Positions 1 through 7,375 are shown, counted from the first letter of the stretch. The stretch is 64,000 nt of DNA from Paenibacillus montanisoli (GCF_003268025.1 NZ_QLUW01000003.1:682001-746000), one strand, 5' to 3'. A program made the numbers and translations. The notes: generated from the sequence alone by a model not told the origin.

Positions 1-1
1 C

Positions 2-838
2 TCGGCCGCGATCTTCTCCATCCTGACCCGTCTGAAGGAGACGAAGAAGCAGGGGATGGACCTCGTCAAAAAAATGCGCATGTACGACGGCGAGGAGGTC
101 GAAGGCTACAAGGAAGCGGATTTGAAGGAAATGCAATCGGAATACATCGAAGAAGGCATGTCGGGTATTGACCCGCGTTATGTCATCAACCGGATATCCA
201 GTGCGCTGATTAAGCAGGATTTGCAGTGCATCAATGCCCTTGATGTGCTGCGGGCGCTGAAGGAAGGGCTTGATCAGCATCCTTCGATCACGAAGGATGA
301 GCGAGAGCGTTACTTAAACTTTATTTCTACGGCGCGGAAAGAATACGACAGCCTTGCTAAGAAGGAAATACAGAAGGCGTTCGTCTATTCCTTCGAAGAG
401 TCGGCTAGAACGCTGTTCGAGAACTATCTCGACAACATCGAGTCGTACTGCAACTGGTCGAAAATCAAAGACCCGCTGACAGGCGAGGAGATGGATCCGG
501 ATGAGCGGCTGATGCGCTCCATCGAGGAGCAAATCGGCGTATCCGAGAATGCGAAGAAAGCGTTCCGCGAAGAGATCTTGATTCGGATTTCGTCCTACTC
601 GCGCAAAGGGAAGAAATTCGACTACTACAGCCATGAACGCCTGCGCGAGGCGATTGAGAAGAAGCTGTTTACCGACCTGAAAGATATCGTCAAAATTACG
701 ACCTCGACCAAGACACCGGACGAGAAGCAGTTGAAGCGGATTAACGAAGTGACGAAGCGGCTGATCGATGAGCACGGATACTGCCCGGTCTGTGCAAACG
801 AGCTGCTGCGATATGTCGGAAGTCTGTTGAACCGATAA
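2..838 (+). CDS. prkA: PrkA family serine protein kinase / AAA+ protein, C-terminal part (5' truncated)
   Basis: The reading frame is open from the window edge, so the N-terminal AAA+ part lies outside. The visible part begins with SAAIFSILTRLKETKKQGMD and continues through the conserved helical C-terminal PrkA domain, including SRKGKKFDYYSHERLREAIE, and ends in a short tail with a CPVCANELL pair of cysteines. PrkA (YeaG in enterics) is a cytoplasmic protein long described as a serine kinase, more recently also as an AAA+ protease-like protein, and promotes sporulation in Bacillus. Its usual partners are found further along this window: spoVR at 7.4-8.8 kb and yhbH at 15.1-16.3 kb, both on the other strand. 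A strong hairpin terminator follows the stop codon. Identification is firm; the kinase versus protease role cannot be judged from this fragment. Confidence 0.93.
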   Translation, partial: SAAIFSILTRLKETKKQGMDLVKKMRMYDGEEVEGYKEADLKEMQSEYIEEGMSGIDPRYVINRISSALIKQDLQCINALDVLRALKEGLDQHPSITKDERERYLNFISTARKEYDSLAKKEIQKAFVYSFEESARTLFENYLDNIESYCNWSKIKDPLTGEEMDPDERLMRSIEEQIGVSENAKKAFREEILIRISSYSRKGKKFDYYSHERLREAIEKKLFTDLKDIVKITTSTKTPDEKQLKRINEVTKRLIDEHGYCPVCANELLRYVGSLLNR

Positions 839-851
839 TGTTCAAATGATG

Positions 852-884
852 AACCGGCGCCCGAGCGGCGCCGGTTTTTTTTGC
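852..884 (+). terminator. Rho-independent terminator of prkA
   Basis: A perfect 9-bp G+C-rich stem (853-861 with 867-875, arms ACCGGCGCC/GGCGCCGGT) has a 5-nt loop and is followed directly by a run of eight T. Confidence 0.9.
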
Positions 885-1141
885 TTTTGGGGCTAATAAA
901 TGCTTGATAATTTCCGGTAATCGCGCGGCCGGCTGCCGCCACATGCTGCTGAGCCCAATGCACGCTCGGAGACAGCTCGCGGAAGGACGCATCGCGTCCC
1001 GGAAACTATAGTCGGAAATGTCCAAAAAGTTCCCTCTTTTCTGTAAATAATACGCTTCCTTCGTTATGATACCATTACATTATATAGCCGATTTATCAAA
1101 GTTAATGGGATGATTGCAGCCTGCTGAAGGGAAGGGTACAG
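885..1141. other. Intergenic region with a possible regulator fragment
   Basis: The roughly 300 bases between prkA and the dioxygenase gene hold the prkA terminator and then no convincing full gene. Read on the minus strand, about 894-1010 encodes a short stretch, RELSPSVHWAQQHVAAAGRA, that loosely resembles the start of the cupin domain of AraC-type regulators often found beside dioxygenase genes in Paenibacillus. It is cut short and has no visible start or downstream domain, so at most it is a remnant. The promoter of the following gene should be in the A+T-rich stretch around 1040-1100. Confidence 0.3.
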
Positions 1142-1981
1142 ATGAGTGGAAATGTGCAAATGCATGCGGAGCTGAGCCGAGACTACCCGCTTAGCAGCGA
1201 ACAGCTGGCATCGTATCGGGAGAACGGCCATCTTTTATTGAAGGATGTTGCAAGCTGTGCCGTCATTGATCATTTCGGTCCGTTGATCCGGCAGGAGGTA
1301 ATCCGGCTGAACACGGAGAACCGCCCATTGTCGGAGCGGGATACGTACGGGAAAGCTTTTCTGCAAATTCAGAACCTGTGGGAGAAGAACGAAGAGATTT
1401 ACCGATTCGTATTCGCCCGGCGCTTCGCCCGGATTGCCGCAGAGCTTATGGGAGTGTCCGGCGTGCGGATGTACCATGATCAGGCGCTGTTTAAAGAGCC
1501 GGGCGGCGGCCATACGCCCTGGCACCAGGATCAAATTTATTGGCCGGTCGACACCGAGCATACGATTACGCTTTGGATGCCCTTAGTCGATATTCCGGAA
1601 GAGGTCGGATCGATGACGTTTGCTTCCGGCTCGCATAAGCGCGGATACATCAGCAAGCTGGCGATTTCCGATCAATCGCATAAAACGTTAGCCCAGTATA
1701 TTGAGGCCGAGAAGCTGCCGACGCTCAGCTACGGCGCGATGTCGGCGGGAGACGCTACGTTCCATGCGGGGTGGACGCTGCATAGCGCGCCCGGCAATCC
1801 GACCGGCCGGACGCGCGAGGTCATGACGATCATTTATGTCGCCGACGGCACGAAGGTATTGACGCCGGAGACGAATGCGCGGAGAGCCGATTTGGTCAAA
1901 TGGATGCCTGGCCTTCAGCCGGGTGATCTCATTGACAGCCCTTTAAATCCACTTATGTACAGCAGCCCGGAAAGCGTGTGA
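1142..1981 (+). CDS. Phytanoyl-CoA dioxygenase (PhyH) family protein
   Basis: A 279-residue protein of the Fe(II)/2-oxoglutarate-dependent PhyH family. The iron-binding HxD is seen in TPWHQDQIYW (His128, Asp130). The distal histidine is in FHAGWTLHSAPGN (His208 or His214), followed by the 2-oxoglutarate-binding arginine region NPTGRTREV (Arg223/Arg225). Family members hydroxylate small substrates; the substrate cannot be read from the sequence. The gene starts with ATG after AGGGAAGGGTACAG and stands alone, with terminators on both sides. It is only distantly like the second PhyH-type protein at 25.9 kb. Confidence 0.85.
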   Translation: MSGNVQMHAELSRDYPLSSEQLASYRENGHLLLKDVASCAVIDHFGPLIRQEVIRLNTENRPLSERDTYGKAFLQIQNLWEKNEEIYRFVFARRFARIAAELMGVSGVRMYHDQALFKEPGGGHTPWHQDQIYWPVDTEHTITLWMPLVDIPEEVGSMTFASGSHKRGYISKLAISDQSHKTLAQYIEAEKLPTLSYGAMSAGDATFHAGWTLHSAPGNPTGRTREVMTIIYVADGTKVLTPETNARRADLVKWMPGLQPGDLIDSPLNPLMYSSPESV

Positions 1982-2090
1982 GTGACGATGACGTAGAAGC
2001 CATTTATACCTTTCGGTCCGCAATACTACAATGAATAGCTTTCCGCCAACGAAATGCCGGAATTGCAATTGCATAAAATAGTAATATTCG

Positions 2091-2125
2091 GAACCTGCAG
2101 CCGTCACCGCTGCAGGTTCGTTTTA
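2091..2125 (+). terminator. Hairpin terminator after the PhyH-type gene
   Basis: A perfect 10-bp stem (2091-2100 GAACCTGCAG with 2110-2119) with a 9-nt loop, followed by a short T-rich tail (GTTTTA). The T-run is weak, so efficiency may be moderate. Confidence 0.65.
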
Positions 2126-2173
2126 TGATAAAATGGAAACATGAGTTCTTATTTTTGAATAGGACGTGATGGA

Positions 2174-2590
2174 ATGAAGATGCTGCTGCTCAATGAGAAA
2201 GGGCTGCCGGAAACGGTCGGCGTTCGCGAGATACTGTTCATCAATCAGACCAAGAAGGGGCCGGAGTTCGTAACCGGGAGCGGCGTGTACCGGTTTCCAT
2301 TGACGATGGAGCAGCTGTACGGCGTGTTTCACCTCTACGGATTCGAGCAGCTTGATCGGAACGCGATCGTCAATCTTGAACATGTACAGAGGTATGACCC
2401 CACAAACCGGACGGTCTATTTTGAAACGGAAGAGGCTGGCGGCAGCACAATTTACGCTACGGTCTCGGCGACGAATGCGGCAAAGGTGAAGCATTTGATC
2501 CGGGACGGGGGAATTGAGGCGGAAGAGAAGGAGGAGGAGTATTTCCTGTTATATAAGTTAAAGCGACTATTTGGAATAGGTATCGTATAA
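2174..2590 (+). CDS. Stand-alone LytTR-type DNA-binding domain protein
   Basis: A 138-residue protein consisting mainly of a LytTR-like DNA-binding fold, recognised from the order of strands ending in LDRNAIVNLEHVQRYDPTNR, which matches the typical 'R.H.S.IVNL..V..' segment of LytTR domains. No receiver domain precedes it. The C-terminal 40 residues are rich in Glu and then basic/hydrophobic (YFLLYKLKRLFGIGIV). Such single-domain proteins act as transcription regulators in Bacillales; the target is unknown. It is monocistronic, with terminators before and after it. Confidence 0.75.
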   Translation: MKMLLLNEKGLPETVGVREILFINQTKKGPEFVTGSGVYRFPLTMEQLYGVFHLYGFEQLDRNAIVNLEHVQRYDPTNRTVYFETEEAGGSTIYATVSATNAAKVKHLIRDGGIEAEEKEEEYFLLYKLKRLFGIGIV

Positions 2591-2663
2591 CGAGCTCGTC
2601 GGCGGGCGCAACGCGAAGCTGGGACACTTCAGAGCAGGCTGCATATACAATTCAAGGAGTATT

Positions 2664-2697
2664 ACTCCTGCCGTAAACGGCAGGAGTTTGTTTTTTA
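2664..2697 (+). terminator. Rho-independent terminator downstream of the LytTR gene
   Basis: A perfect 10-bp stem (2664-2673 ACTCCTGCCG with 2678-2687) with a TAAA loop, then TTTGTTTTTTATTT. Confidence 0.85.
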
Positions 2698-2783
2698 TTT
2701 AAAAGGTGGGAATACTAATAATCTGACTCATTCTTAAATATTGTTGCTCGGTTGAAAGCCGAATCCCTAAACCAAAATAGGTG

Positions 2784-2834
2784 TTGACGAGGAAGCAGAA
2801 GTTTATTATAGTATCATTATACCTATACGGGTAT
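2784..2834 (+). promoter_or_regulatory. Sulfur-island promoter P1 with CstR-type operator
   Basis: A sigma-A-like promoter is visible: -35 TTGACG (2784-2789), 17-bp spacer, -10 TATAGT (2807-2812). Just downstream lies ATACCTATACGGGTAT (2819-2834), close to the ATACCC-N4-GGGTAT palindromes bound by CsoR/CstR repressors. A Shine-Dalgarno-like AAAGGAGAG follows at 2843-2851 but no start codon sits at a usable distance behind it, suggesting that a gene was lost between this promoter and the next. Confidence 0.7.
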
Positions 2835-2889
2835 CAGTATCGAAAGGAGAGTTATTAAGATCATCGATTGAAATTGAAACAGTTTTTTT

Positions 2890-2920
2890 TTGACCAAAAA
2901 TATACCCCATAGGGTATATT
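2890..2920 (+). promoter_or_regulatory. Second promoter with perfect CstR-type operator before the TauE/SafE gene
   Basis: The perfect inverted repeat ATATACCC-CATA-GGGTATAT (2900-2919) lies between a TTGACC -35-like element (2890-2895) and TATATT (2915-2920). A repressor bound here would block the promoter. Its symmetry matches known CstR/CsoR operators, and a CstR-type gene closes this cluster at 6.7 kb. That this protein binds here is inferred. Confidence 0.75.
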
Positions 2921-2966
2921 GGTTCGAATGAATAAAGCTTTATTTTATTTAGGAGGCAGGAGCCCT

Positions 2967-3746
2967 ATGGATTTGGCATGGATCATGACCATATTCGCGC
3001 TTGGTTTCTTGGGCTCGTTCATTTCCGGAATGGTGGGAATCGGAGGTTCGGTTATTAACTATCCGATGCTGCTTTTTATTCCGCCGGCACTTGGATTTGC
3101 GGCTTTTACCGCGCAGGAAGTATCGGCAATCAGCGCAGTTCAAGTTTTCTTCGCAAGCTTAATGGGGATGCTTGTTTTTCGAAAAGGAGGACTTGTTAAT
3201 AAGACCCTGGTTCTCAACATGGGCGTATCCATTATCATTGGGAGCTTCTTGGGGAGCTTTGTTTCAAATATGCTGCCTAGTTCAGTGATCAATATCGTAT
3301 ATGCCATTTTGGCTCTGATTGCAGCCGTTATGATGTTTCTGCCGAAAAAGGGGAATGACGCGCAAGATATAAGCAAAGTGACATTCAATAAAACTTTAGC
3401 CGTTACTTTAGCATTAATGATCGGTGCCGTATCTGGAATTGTAGGTGCGGCAGGTGCATTTATAACTGTACCGGTCATGCTAGTGGTACTTAAAATTCCA
3501 ACAAGAATTGCTATTGCATCTTCATTAGCGATTACCTTTATTTCGTCGATTGGTTCAACAACAGGTAAATTAATGGGTGGACATATGTTATTGATCCCTT
3601 CCATTGTACTGGTTATTGCGAGTACCATTTCTTCGCCAATCGGTGCGAAAATAAGCAAAAAAATCAACACAAGGATTCTTCAATGGATTTTGGCTGGATT
3701 AATCACAGCAACCGTATTAAAAATTTGGATTTCAATCTTATTTTAG
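2967..3746 (+). CDS. TauE/SafE family sulfite exporter-like membrane protein
   Basis: A 259-residue polytopic membrane protein of the TauE/SafE family (anion exporters for sulfite, sulfoacetate and similar). The N-terminal repeat shows FLGSFISGMVGIGGSVINYP, and a second related repeat appears near residue 150 as LMIGAVSGIVGAAGAFITVP, the typical internal duplication. The start is ATG 2967, 10 nt behind AGGAGG (2951-2956); an in-frame TTG at 2919 lies inside the operator and is less likely. It is the first gene of the sulfur cluster, 10 nt ahead of the rhodanese gene. In staphylococcal cst loci a TauE protein likewise accompanies persulfide-oxidising enzymes, so it probably exports sulfite produced by the dioxygenase (inference). 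Confidence 0.88.
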   Translation: MDLAWIMTIFALGFLGSFISGMVGIGGSVINYPMLLFIPPALGFAAFTAQEVSAISAVQVFFASLMGMLVFRKGGLVNKTLVLNMGVSIIIGSFLGSFVSNMLPSSVINIVYAILALIAAVMMFLPKKGNDAQDISKVTFNKTLAVTLALMIGAVSGIVGAAGAFITVPVMLVVLKIPTRIAIASSLAITFISSIGSTTGKLMGGHMLLIPSIVLVIASTISSPIGAKISKKINTRILQWILAGLITATVLKIWISILF

Positions 3747-3756
3747 GAGGATCAGA

Positions 3757-4077
3757 ATGAGCACAAAAACCTACAAAGAACAGCTCCCGAGTGAAATTCT
3801 TGACCGCATCGAACGAAAAGAAATGGTGAACATTCTGGACGTTCGCGAGCATGATGAATGGGAATCCGGTCATATTCCAGGTGCGACACATATACCTTTA
3901 GGTCAAATCAACAGAGCACTGAATGTACTTGATCCAAAGCAAGAAACAGTTGTCGTATGCCGCAGCGGGAAGCGGAGCGGAAGAGCATGCGAATATTTAT
4001 CAAGTTTAGGTTATAACGTCGTTAACATGCCTGGCGGCATGTCGGAATGGTCCGGAGACATGAAGTACGGTAAATAA
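3757..4077 (+). CDS. Single-domain rhodanese sulfurtransferase
   Basis: A 106-residue rhodanese: the CH2A-type ILDVREHDEWESGHIPGA motif is followed by the active-site loop VVCRSGKRS with catalytic Cys68, and by the C-terminal MPGGMSEW motif. It transfers sulfane sulfur through a cysteine persulfide, probably passing it between low-molecular-weight persulfides and the TusA-type carriers encoded next to it. AGGAGG lies 5-10 nt upstream of the ATG. It sits tightly between the TauE gene and the TusA-rhodanese gene and is presumably cotranscribed. Confidence 0.92.
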   Translation: MSTKTYKEQLPSEILDRIERKEMVNILDVREHDEWESGHIPGATHIPLGQINRALNVLDPKQETVVVCRSGKRSGRACEYLSSLGYNVVNMPGGMSEWSGDMKYGK

Positions 4078-4095
4078 CATGAGGAGGTCTAATAA

Positions 4096-4668
4096 ATGAA
4101 TGCTATGCAAGTCAACCGAACATTGGAATGCGAGGGTCTAGCATGTCCGCTGCCGGTGGTTCGCACCAAAAAAGCGGTGGAGGAGATGAGAACCGGTGAA
4201 GTGTTGGAAGTGCGGGCAACCGATAGAGGTTCTGTTGCGGATCTTCAAAGTTGGGCGAAGCGTACCGGGCATCAATACATCGGGTTGAAGGAAGAGAATG
4301 GTGTCTTCCGGCACTACATCCGTAAATCGGATCCAACTGAAACCAAGGAAGAAAGAAAATTTCCTCATGCGATCTCCAATGAAGAAATTCATAATAAACT
4401 TTCCGCCGGCGAAATAGTAAACCTTCTTGATGTACGTGAGCCAGCCGAATATGCTTTCGGTCGGATTCCCGGAGCCAAATCGATTCCATTAGGAGAGCTT
4501 GAAAAACGGCTGCATGAGCTAGATCCAGGCCAGGAGTATTATTTGGTTTGCCGCAGCGGAAACCGAAGTGACATGGCTTGTCAAACATTAGCGGAGAAAG
4601 GCTTTAAAAATGTGAAAAATGCAGTTCAAGGCATGACTGAATGGACGGGAGAAATCGAAAAGGACTAG
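4096..4668 (+). CDS. TusA-rhodanese fusion sulfurtransferase
   Basis: A 190-residue two-domain protein. Residues 8-80 form a TusA/SirA domain with GLACPLPVVRTKKA (persulfide-forming Cys17 in the CPxP motif). Residues 95-190 form a rhodanese domain with LLDVREPAEYAFGRIPGA and the active loop VCRSGNRS (Cys152). The fusion would let the rhodanese hand sulfur directly to its own TusA carrier. It resembles the multidomain logic of staphylococcal CstA, though in a different domain order and without a DsrE domain; DsrE-like and single TusA proteins are encoded separately downstream. A good SD (GAGGAGG) precedes the ATG. Confidence 0.9.
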   Translation: MNAMQVNRTLECEGLACPLPVVRTKKAVEEMRTGEVLEVRATDRGSVADLQSWAKRTGHQYIGLKEENGVFRHYIRKSDPTETKEERKFPHAISNEEIHNKLSAGEIVNLLDVREPAEYAFGRIPGAKSIPLGELEKRLHELDPGQEYYLVCRSGNRSDMACQTLAEKGFKNVKNAVQGMTEWTGEIEKD

Positions 4669-4683
4669 TATAGGAGGAGTTTT

Positions 4684-5829
4684 ATGTCAACCATGGGGAT
4701 ACAAAAAATGACCTCAAAAGAAGTAACGAAAATGATCCTTAACAACGAAGAACTGGTTATCCTGGATGTACGGAATGAAGCTGATTTTAACGATTGGAAA
4801 ATTGAAGGTAACAACGTGGAATCCATCAATATCCCTTACTTTGATTTATTGGATGATATTAGCCCGGCTCTGGATAAAATACCGGACGGTAAAAATGTCT
4901 TGGTGGTTTGCGCTAAAGAAGGCTCGTCCATATTTGTCGCCGAACAAATCGCTGAAGCGGGGAGGAGCAATATTTCTTACCTTGAAGGAGGTATGAAATC
5001 TTGGAGCGAATACCTTGAGCCTGTAAAAGTATCGGATCTATCCGGTGGAGGAGAGCTTTACCAATTTGTACGCATCGGCAAAGGTTGCCTGTCTTATATA
5101 GTGCTCTCTAATGGTGAAGCCGCTATTATCGATACAAGCCGCATGATTGAGCAATACGAGCAATTTATGCAAGAAAAAGGCGTGAAGCTAATACACGCGA
5201 TCGACACGCACCTCCATGCCGATCACATCTCTGGGGGAAGAGCAGTGGCTCAGAAATACGGTGCCGCTTATCATCTGCCGCCAAAAGATGCAACGGAAGT
5301 GACGTTTGAATACGAAAAACTGGAAGAGGGCAACGACATTTACGTTGGTAACGAAACCATTAAGGTGAAGCCTATTTATACGCCGGGACACACCATCGGA
5401 TCGACATCCTTCATGATCGACAATAAGTACCTCCTAACTGGAGATATTCTCTTCATCGATTCGGTCGGTCGTCCCGATTTGGCAGGACTGGCGGAAGATT
5501 GGGTAGGTGACCTTCGCGATACGCTTTACAGCCGCTATAAAGAACTATCCGAAGAGCTGGTCGTACTTCCTGCCCATTTCGGAAAAGTAACTGAACTTGG
5601 CGTAGGAGGACTGGTAGCCGGTCGCTTAGGCACCCTGTATAACGAAAATCCGGGACTGAATATTCATGATGAGCGAGAATTTCGCAAAACAGTAACCGAG
5701 AACTTGCCGCCTCAACCGAATTCATACCAAGAAATTCGCCAAACCAATATGGGGAAAATGAATCCAAGCGAACATGAACAGCGTGAAATGGAAATTGGAC
5801 CGAACCGCTGCGCAGTTCACGATAAATAA
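4684..5829 (+). CDS. Rhodanese / metallo-beta-lactamase persulfide dioxygenase (CstB/ETHE1-like)
   Basis: A 381-residue protein. Residues 8-115 are a rhodanese domain with active-site VVCAKEGSS (Cys76). Residues 120-350 are a metallo-beta-lactamase fold with THLHADH (His176, His178, Asp180, His181), TPGHTIGS (His236), LTGD (Asp254) and LPAHFG (His298). In persulfide dioxygenases two histidines and one aspartate bind a single Fe(II), which oxidises GSSH, CoASSH or bacillithiol persulfide to sulfite; the rhodanese can convert the product to thiosulfate. The substrate here is inferred from the family and from the neighbouring sulfite exporter and sulfur carriers. It is 15 nt behind the fusion gene, with AGGAGG upstream. 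Confidence 0.9.
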   Translation: MSTMGIQKMTSKEVTKMILNNEELVILDVRNEADFNDWKIEGNNVESINIPYFDLLDDISPALDKIPDGKNVLVVCAKEGSSIFVAEQIAEAGRSNISYLEGGMKSWSEYLEPVKVSDLSGGGELYQFVRIGKGCLSYIVLSNGEAAIIDTSRMIEQYEQFMQEKGVKLIHAIDTHLHADHISGGRAVAQKYGAAYHLPPKDATEVTFEYEKLEEGNDIYVGNETIKVKPIYTPGHTIGSTSFMIDNKYLLTGDILFIDSVGRPDLAGLAEDWVGDLRDTLYSRYKELSEELVVLPAHFGKVTELGVGGLVAGRLGTLYNENPGLNIHDEREFRKTVTENLPPQPNSYQEIRQTNMGKMNPSEHEQREMEIGPNRCAVHDK

Positions 5830-5841
5830 GGAGGTTAAACA

Positions 5842-6069
5842 ATGAACAGCGATAAAATGCTGGATGCTAAAGGCTTGGCCTGTCCGCTGCCCGTTGTAAG
5901 AACAAAAAAGTCAATTGATGAACTTAAATCGGGTCAAGTATTAGAAGTGCATGCGACCGATAAAGGTGCTAAAAACGATCTTTCGGCTTGGGCGACACGT
6001 ACAGGACATGAATTGCTAAATACGGCAGAAGAAAATGGCGTATATAAGTTTTGGATTAAAAAAGCGTAG
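5842..6069 (+). CDS. TusA-family sulfur carrier protein
   Basis: A 75-residue single-domain TusA/SirA protein with GLACPLPVVRTKKS (persulfide Cys14, CPxP motif) and the C-terminal ELLNTAEENGVYKFWIKK strand. It probably carries sulfane sulfur between the rhodaneses and the dioxygenase. It is strikingly similar to the TusA half of the fusion protein two genes upstream, suggesting duplication inside the cluster. SD AAGGAGG stands 6 nt before the ATG. Confidence 0.92.
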   Translation: MNSDKMLDAKGLACPLPVVRTKKSIDELKSGQVLEVHATDKGAKNDLSAWATRTGHELLNTAEENGVYKFWIKKA

Positions 6070-6093
6070 CCGGATGATTTTTTTTTGAAAAGA

Positions 6094-6122
6094 TTGAATA
6101 CCCATACTCGTATATGTAAAAT
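6094..6122 (+). promoter_or_regulatory. Internal promoter with CstR-type operator before the DsrE-like gene
   Basis: -35 TTGAAT (6094-6099), 17-bp spacer, -10 TAAAAT (6117-6122). The imperfect palindrome ATACCCATACTCGTATAT (6098-6115) fills the spacer. Its similarity to the operators at 2819 and 2900 suggests joint control by the CstR-type repressor. Confidence 0.65.
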
Positions 6123-6142
6123 GTAGAAAGGATGAAAAACCA

Positions 6143-6625
6143 TTGACTGAAAATAAAGAAAAAACGACGATTGTTTTGTTCAGTGGAGAATTAGATAAGG
6201 CTATTGCGGCATTTATTATCGCTAACGGTGCGGCAGCTTATGACCATGATGTCACCATTTTCTTTACCTTTTGGGGACTAAACGCGCTCCGCAAAGATGA
6301 ACAAGCAGCTGTCAAAAAAGGATTCCTGGAAAACATGTTCGCGAAAATGATGCCGCGAGGGGCTAATAGGCTCGGGCTGTCCAAAATGAATTTTGGCGGA
6401 ATGGGACCTAAAATGATCAAGCATGTCATGAAAAAGCATAACGCTTTGTCTCTACCGGAGCTCATTGAATTGGCTCAAGAGCAAGGGGTCAAATTAGTGG
6501 GGTGCACGATGACAATGGACTTGCTCGGTTTGCAAAAGGAAGAACTGTTGGACGGTATTGAATACGCCGGGGTTGCTGCCTATTTGGGCGATGCCACGGA
6601 TGCAAAAGTAAATTTATTTATTTAA
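6143..6625 (+). CDS. DsrE/DsrF-like (DsrE2 type) family protein
   Basis: A 160-residue protein starting at TTG (an upstream ATG at 6133 runs into a stop), behind AGAAAGGAT. The N-terminus TTIVLFSGELDKAIAAFIIA and the ITIFFTFWGL-like strand are typical of the large DsrE2 subgroup, usually found with TusA and rhodanese genes and thought to relay sulfane sulfur. A cysteine in KLVGCTMTMDLLG (about residue 120) is the candidate persulfide carrier. Hydrophobic segments suggest membrane association in some relatives, but it reads here mainly as a soluble alpha/beta domain. Confidence 0.83.
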   Translation: MTENKEKTTIVLFSGELDKAIAAFIIANGAAAYDHDVTIFFTFWGLNALRKDEQAAVKKGFLENMFAKMMPRGANRLGLSKMNFGGMGPKMIKHVMKKHNALSLPELIELAQEQGVKLVGCTMTMDLLGLQKEELLDGIEYAGVAAYLGDATDAKVNLFI

Positions 6626-6639
6626 ATATCCGGCAATAA

Positions 6640-6657
6640 TCTACCCATACCCGTATT
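6640..6657 (+). promoter_or_regulatory. Possible CstR autoregulatory operator
   Basis: TACCCATACCCGTAT (6642-6656), directly upstream of the repressor gene, keeps half of the ATACCC/GGGTAT symmetry of the other three sites. It is the weakest of the four; autoregulation is inferred. Confidence 0.45.
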
Positions 6658-6676
6658 AGAAATCGGAGGTTATTTC

Positions 6677-6937
6677 GTGCAATACGATGATGATGTAAAA
6701 AGAAGATTAAAGCGTGTTGAAGGGCAGATTCGCGGAGTTCTGAAAATGATGGAGGAAGAACAGCCTTGCAAAGATGTCGTAGCCCAATTATCCGCCGTCA
6801 GAAGCGCAGCAGATAAAGCAATCGCCTACATTGTTGCTGTAAATCTGGAACAATGTATTTTTGAGGAAAAAGAAGCTGGCGGAGATACAAGCAAATTAGT
6901 CAAACAAGCGGTTGAATTGTTGGTCAAAAGCCGTTAA
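6677..6937 (+). CDS. cstR: CsoR/CstR-family persulfide-sensing repressor
   Basis: An 86-residue all-helical CsoR/RcnR/FrmR family protein starting at GTG behind CGGAGGT. Cys31 (QPCKDV) and Cys60 (NLEQCI) are present, but the histidine that completes the copper site of true CsoR in the second helix is Asn56 here. This matches CstR, where the two cysteines form di- or trisulfide links on exposure to persulfides, releasing DNA. It closes the sulfur cluster, and four ATACCC/GGGTAT-like palindromes precede transcription units here. The CstR assignment is strong; the exact inducer is inferred. Confidence 0.88.
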   Translation: MQYDDDVKRRLKRVEGQIRGVLKMMEEEQPCKDVVAQLSAVRSAADKAIAYIVAVNLEQCIFEEKEAGGDTSKLVKQAVELLVKSR

Positions 6938-6977
6938 TACGTTTAGATTAGAGGTATTCATGGAGTATAAAACGAAA

Positions 6978-7012
6978 AAAATCATTAGCACACAAGGGCT
7001 AATGATTTTTAC
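6978..7012. terminator. Bidirectional terminator between cstR and the small zinc-finger gene
   Basis: A perfect 12-bp stem (6978-6989 AAAATCATTAGC with 6998-7009) flanked by A-runs on the left and T-runs on the right serves both converging genes. Confidence 0.85.
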
Positions 7013-7191
7013 TTTTTTGGAACCATGTAATGCTCGATATATCCCTCTAGCGCTGGGATAAATTCCTTTTCGTAATGTTCATTCGGGCATGATTTCACGA
7101 TATGGGATAAAAGCGAGTTTGATTTATCAGTGGTAAGAGTTTCGCTGCAAATAGGGCATTTCTCTTGGGTTAATTTATCTAAAAGTGCCAT
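7009..7191 (-). CDS. Small CxxC zinc-ribbon-like protein, unknown function
   Basis: A 60-residue protein with EKCPICSETL near the N-terminus and a later KSCPNEH, giving a Cys-x2-Cys...Cys-x3-His set suited to zinc binding. The start chosen is ATG 7191, 7 nt behind AAGGAG; a TTG two codons upstream would touch the SD. No known family was recognised. It is A+T-rich like the sulfur cluster and may have arrived with it, but faces it head-on across a shared terminator. Confidence 0.6.
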   Translation of the reverse strand: MALLDKLTQEKCPICSETLTTDKSNSLLSHIVKSCPNEHYEKEFIPALEGYIEHYMVPKK

Positions 7192-7298
7192 GCTCAAACT
7201 CCTTAAATCCGATTAGTATACTATGAATTATAATATAATAACCGATTTATTGTAAATAAAATTCTTACGGGTTTGGCTGCTCATCGGGACACTTAAAT

Positions 7299-7336
7299 AA
7301 AAAGCGCGTTGGTTATTAGCCGACGCGCTTTTTACG
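7299..7336 (-). terminator. Terminator of spoVR
   Basis: A perfect 11-bp stem, AAAAAGCGCGT (7299-7309) with 7323-7333, with two further G-C pairs in the loop. The A/T tails suit termination of the leftward spoVR transcript. Confidence 0.85.
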
Positions 7337-7375
7337 TTTATGCGATTTATTTTTTCTGTCTGCCCGAGGTGAATT

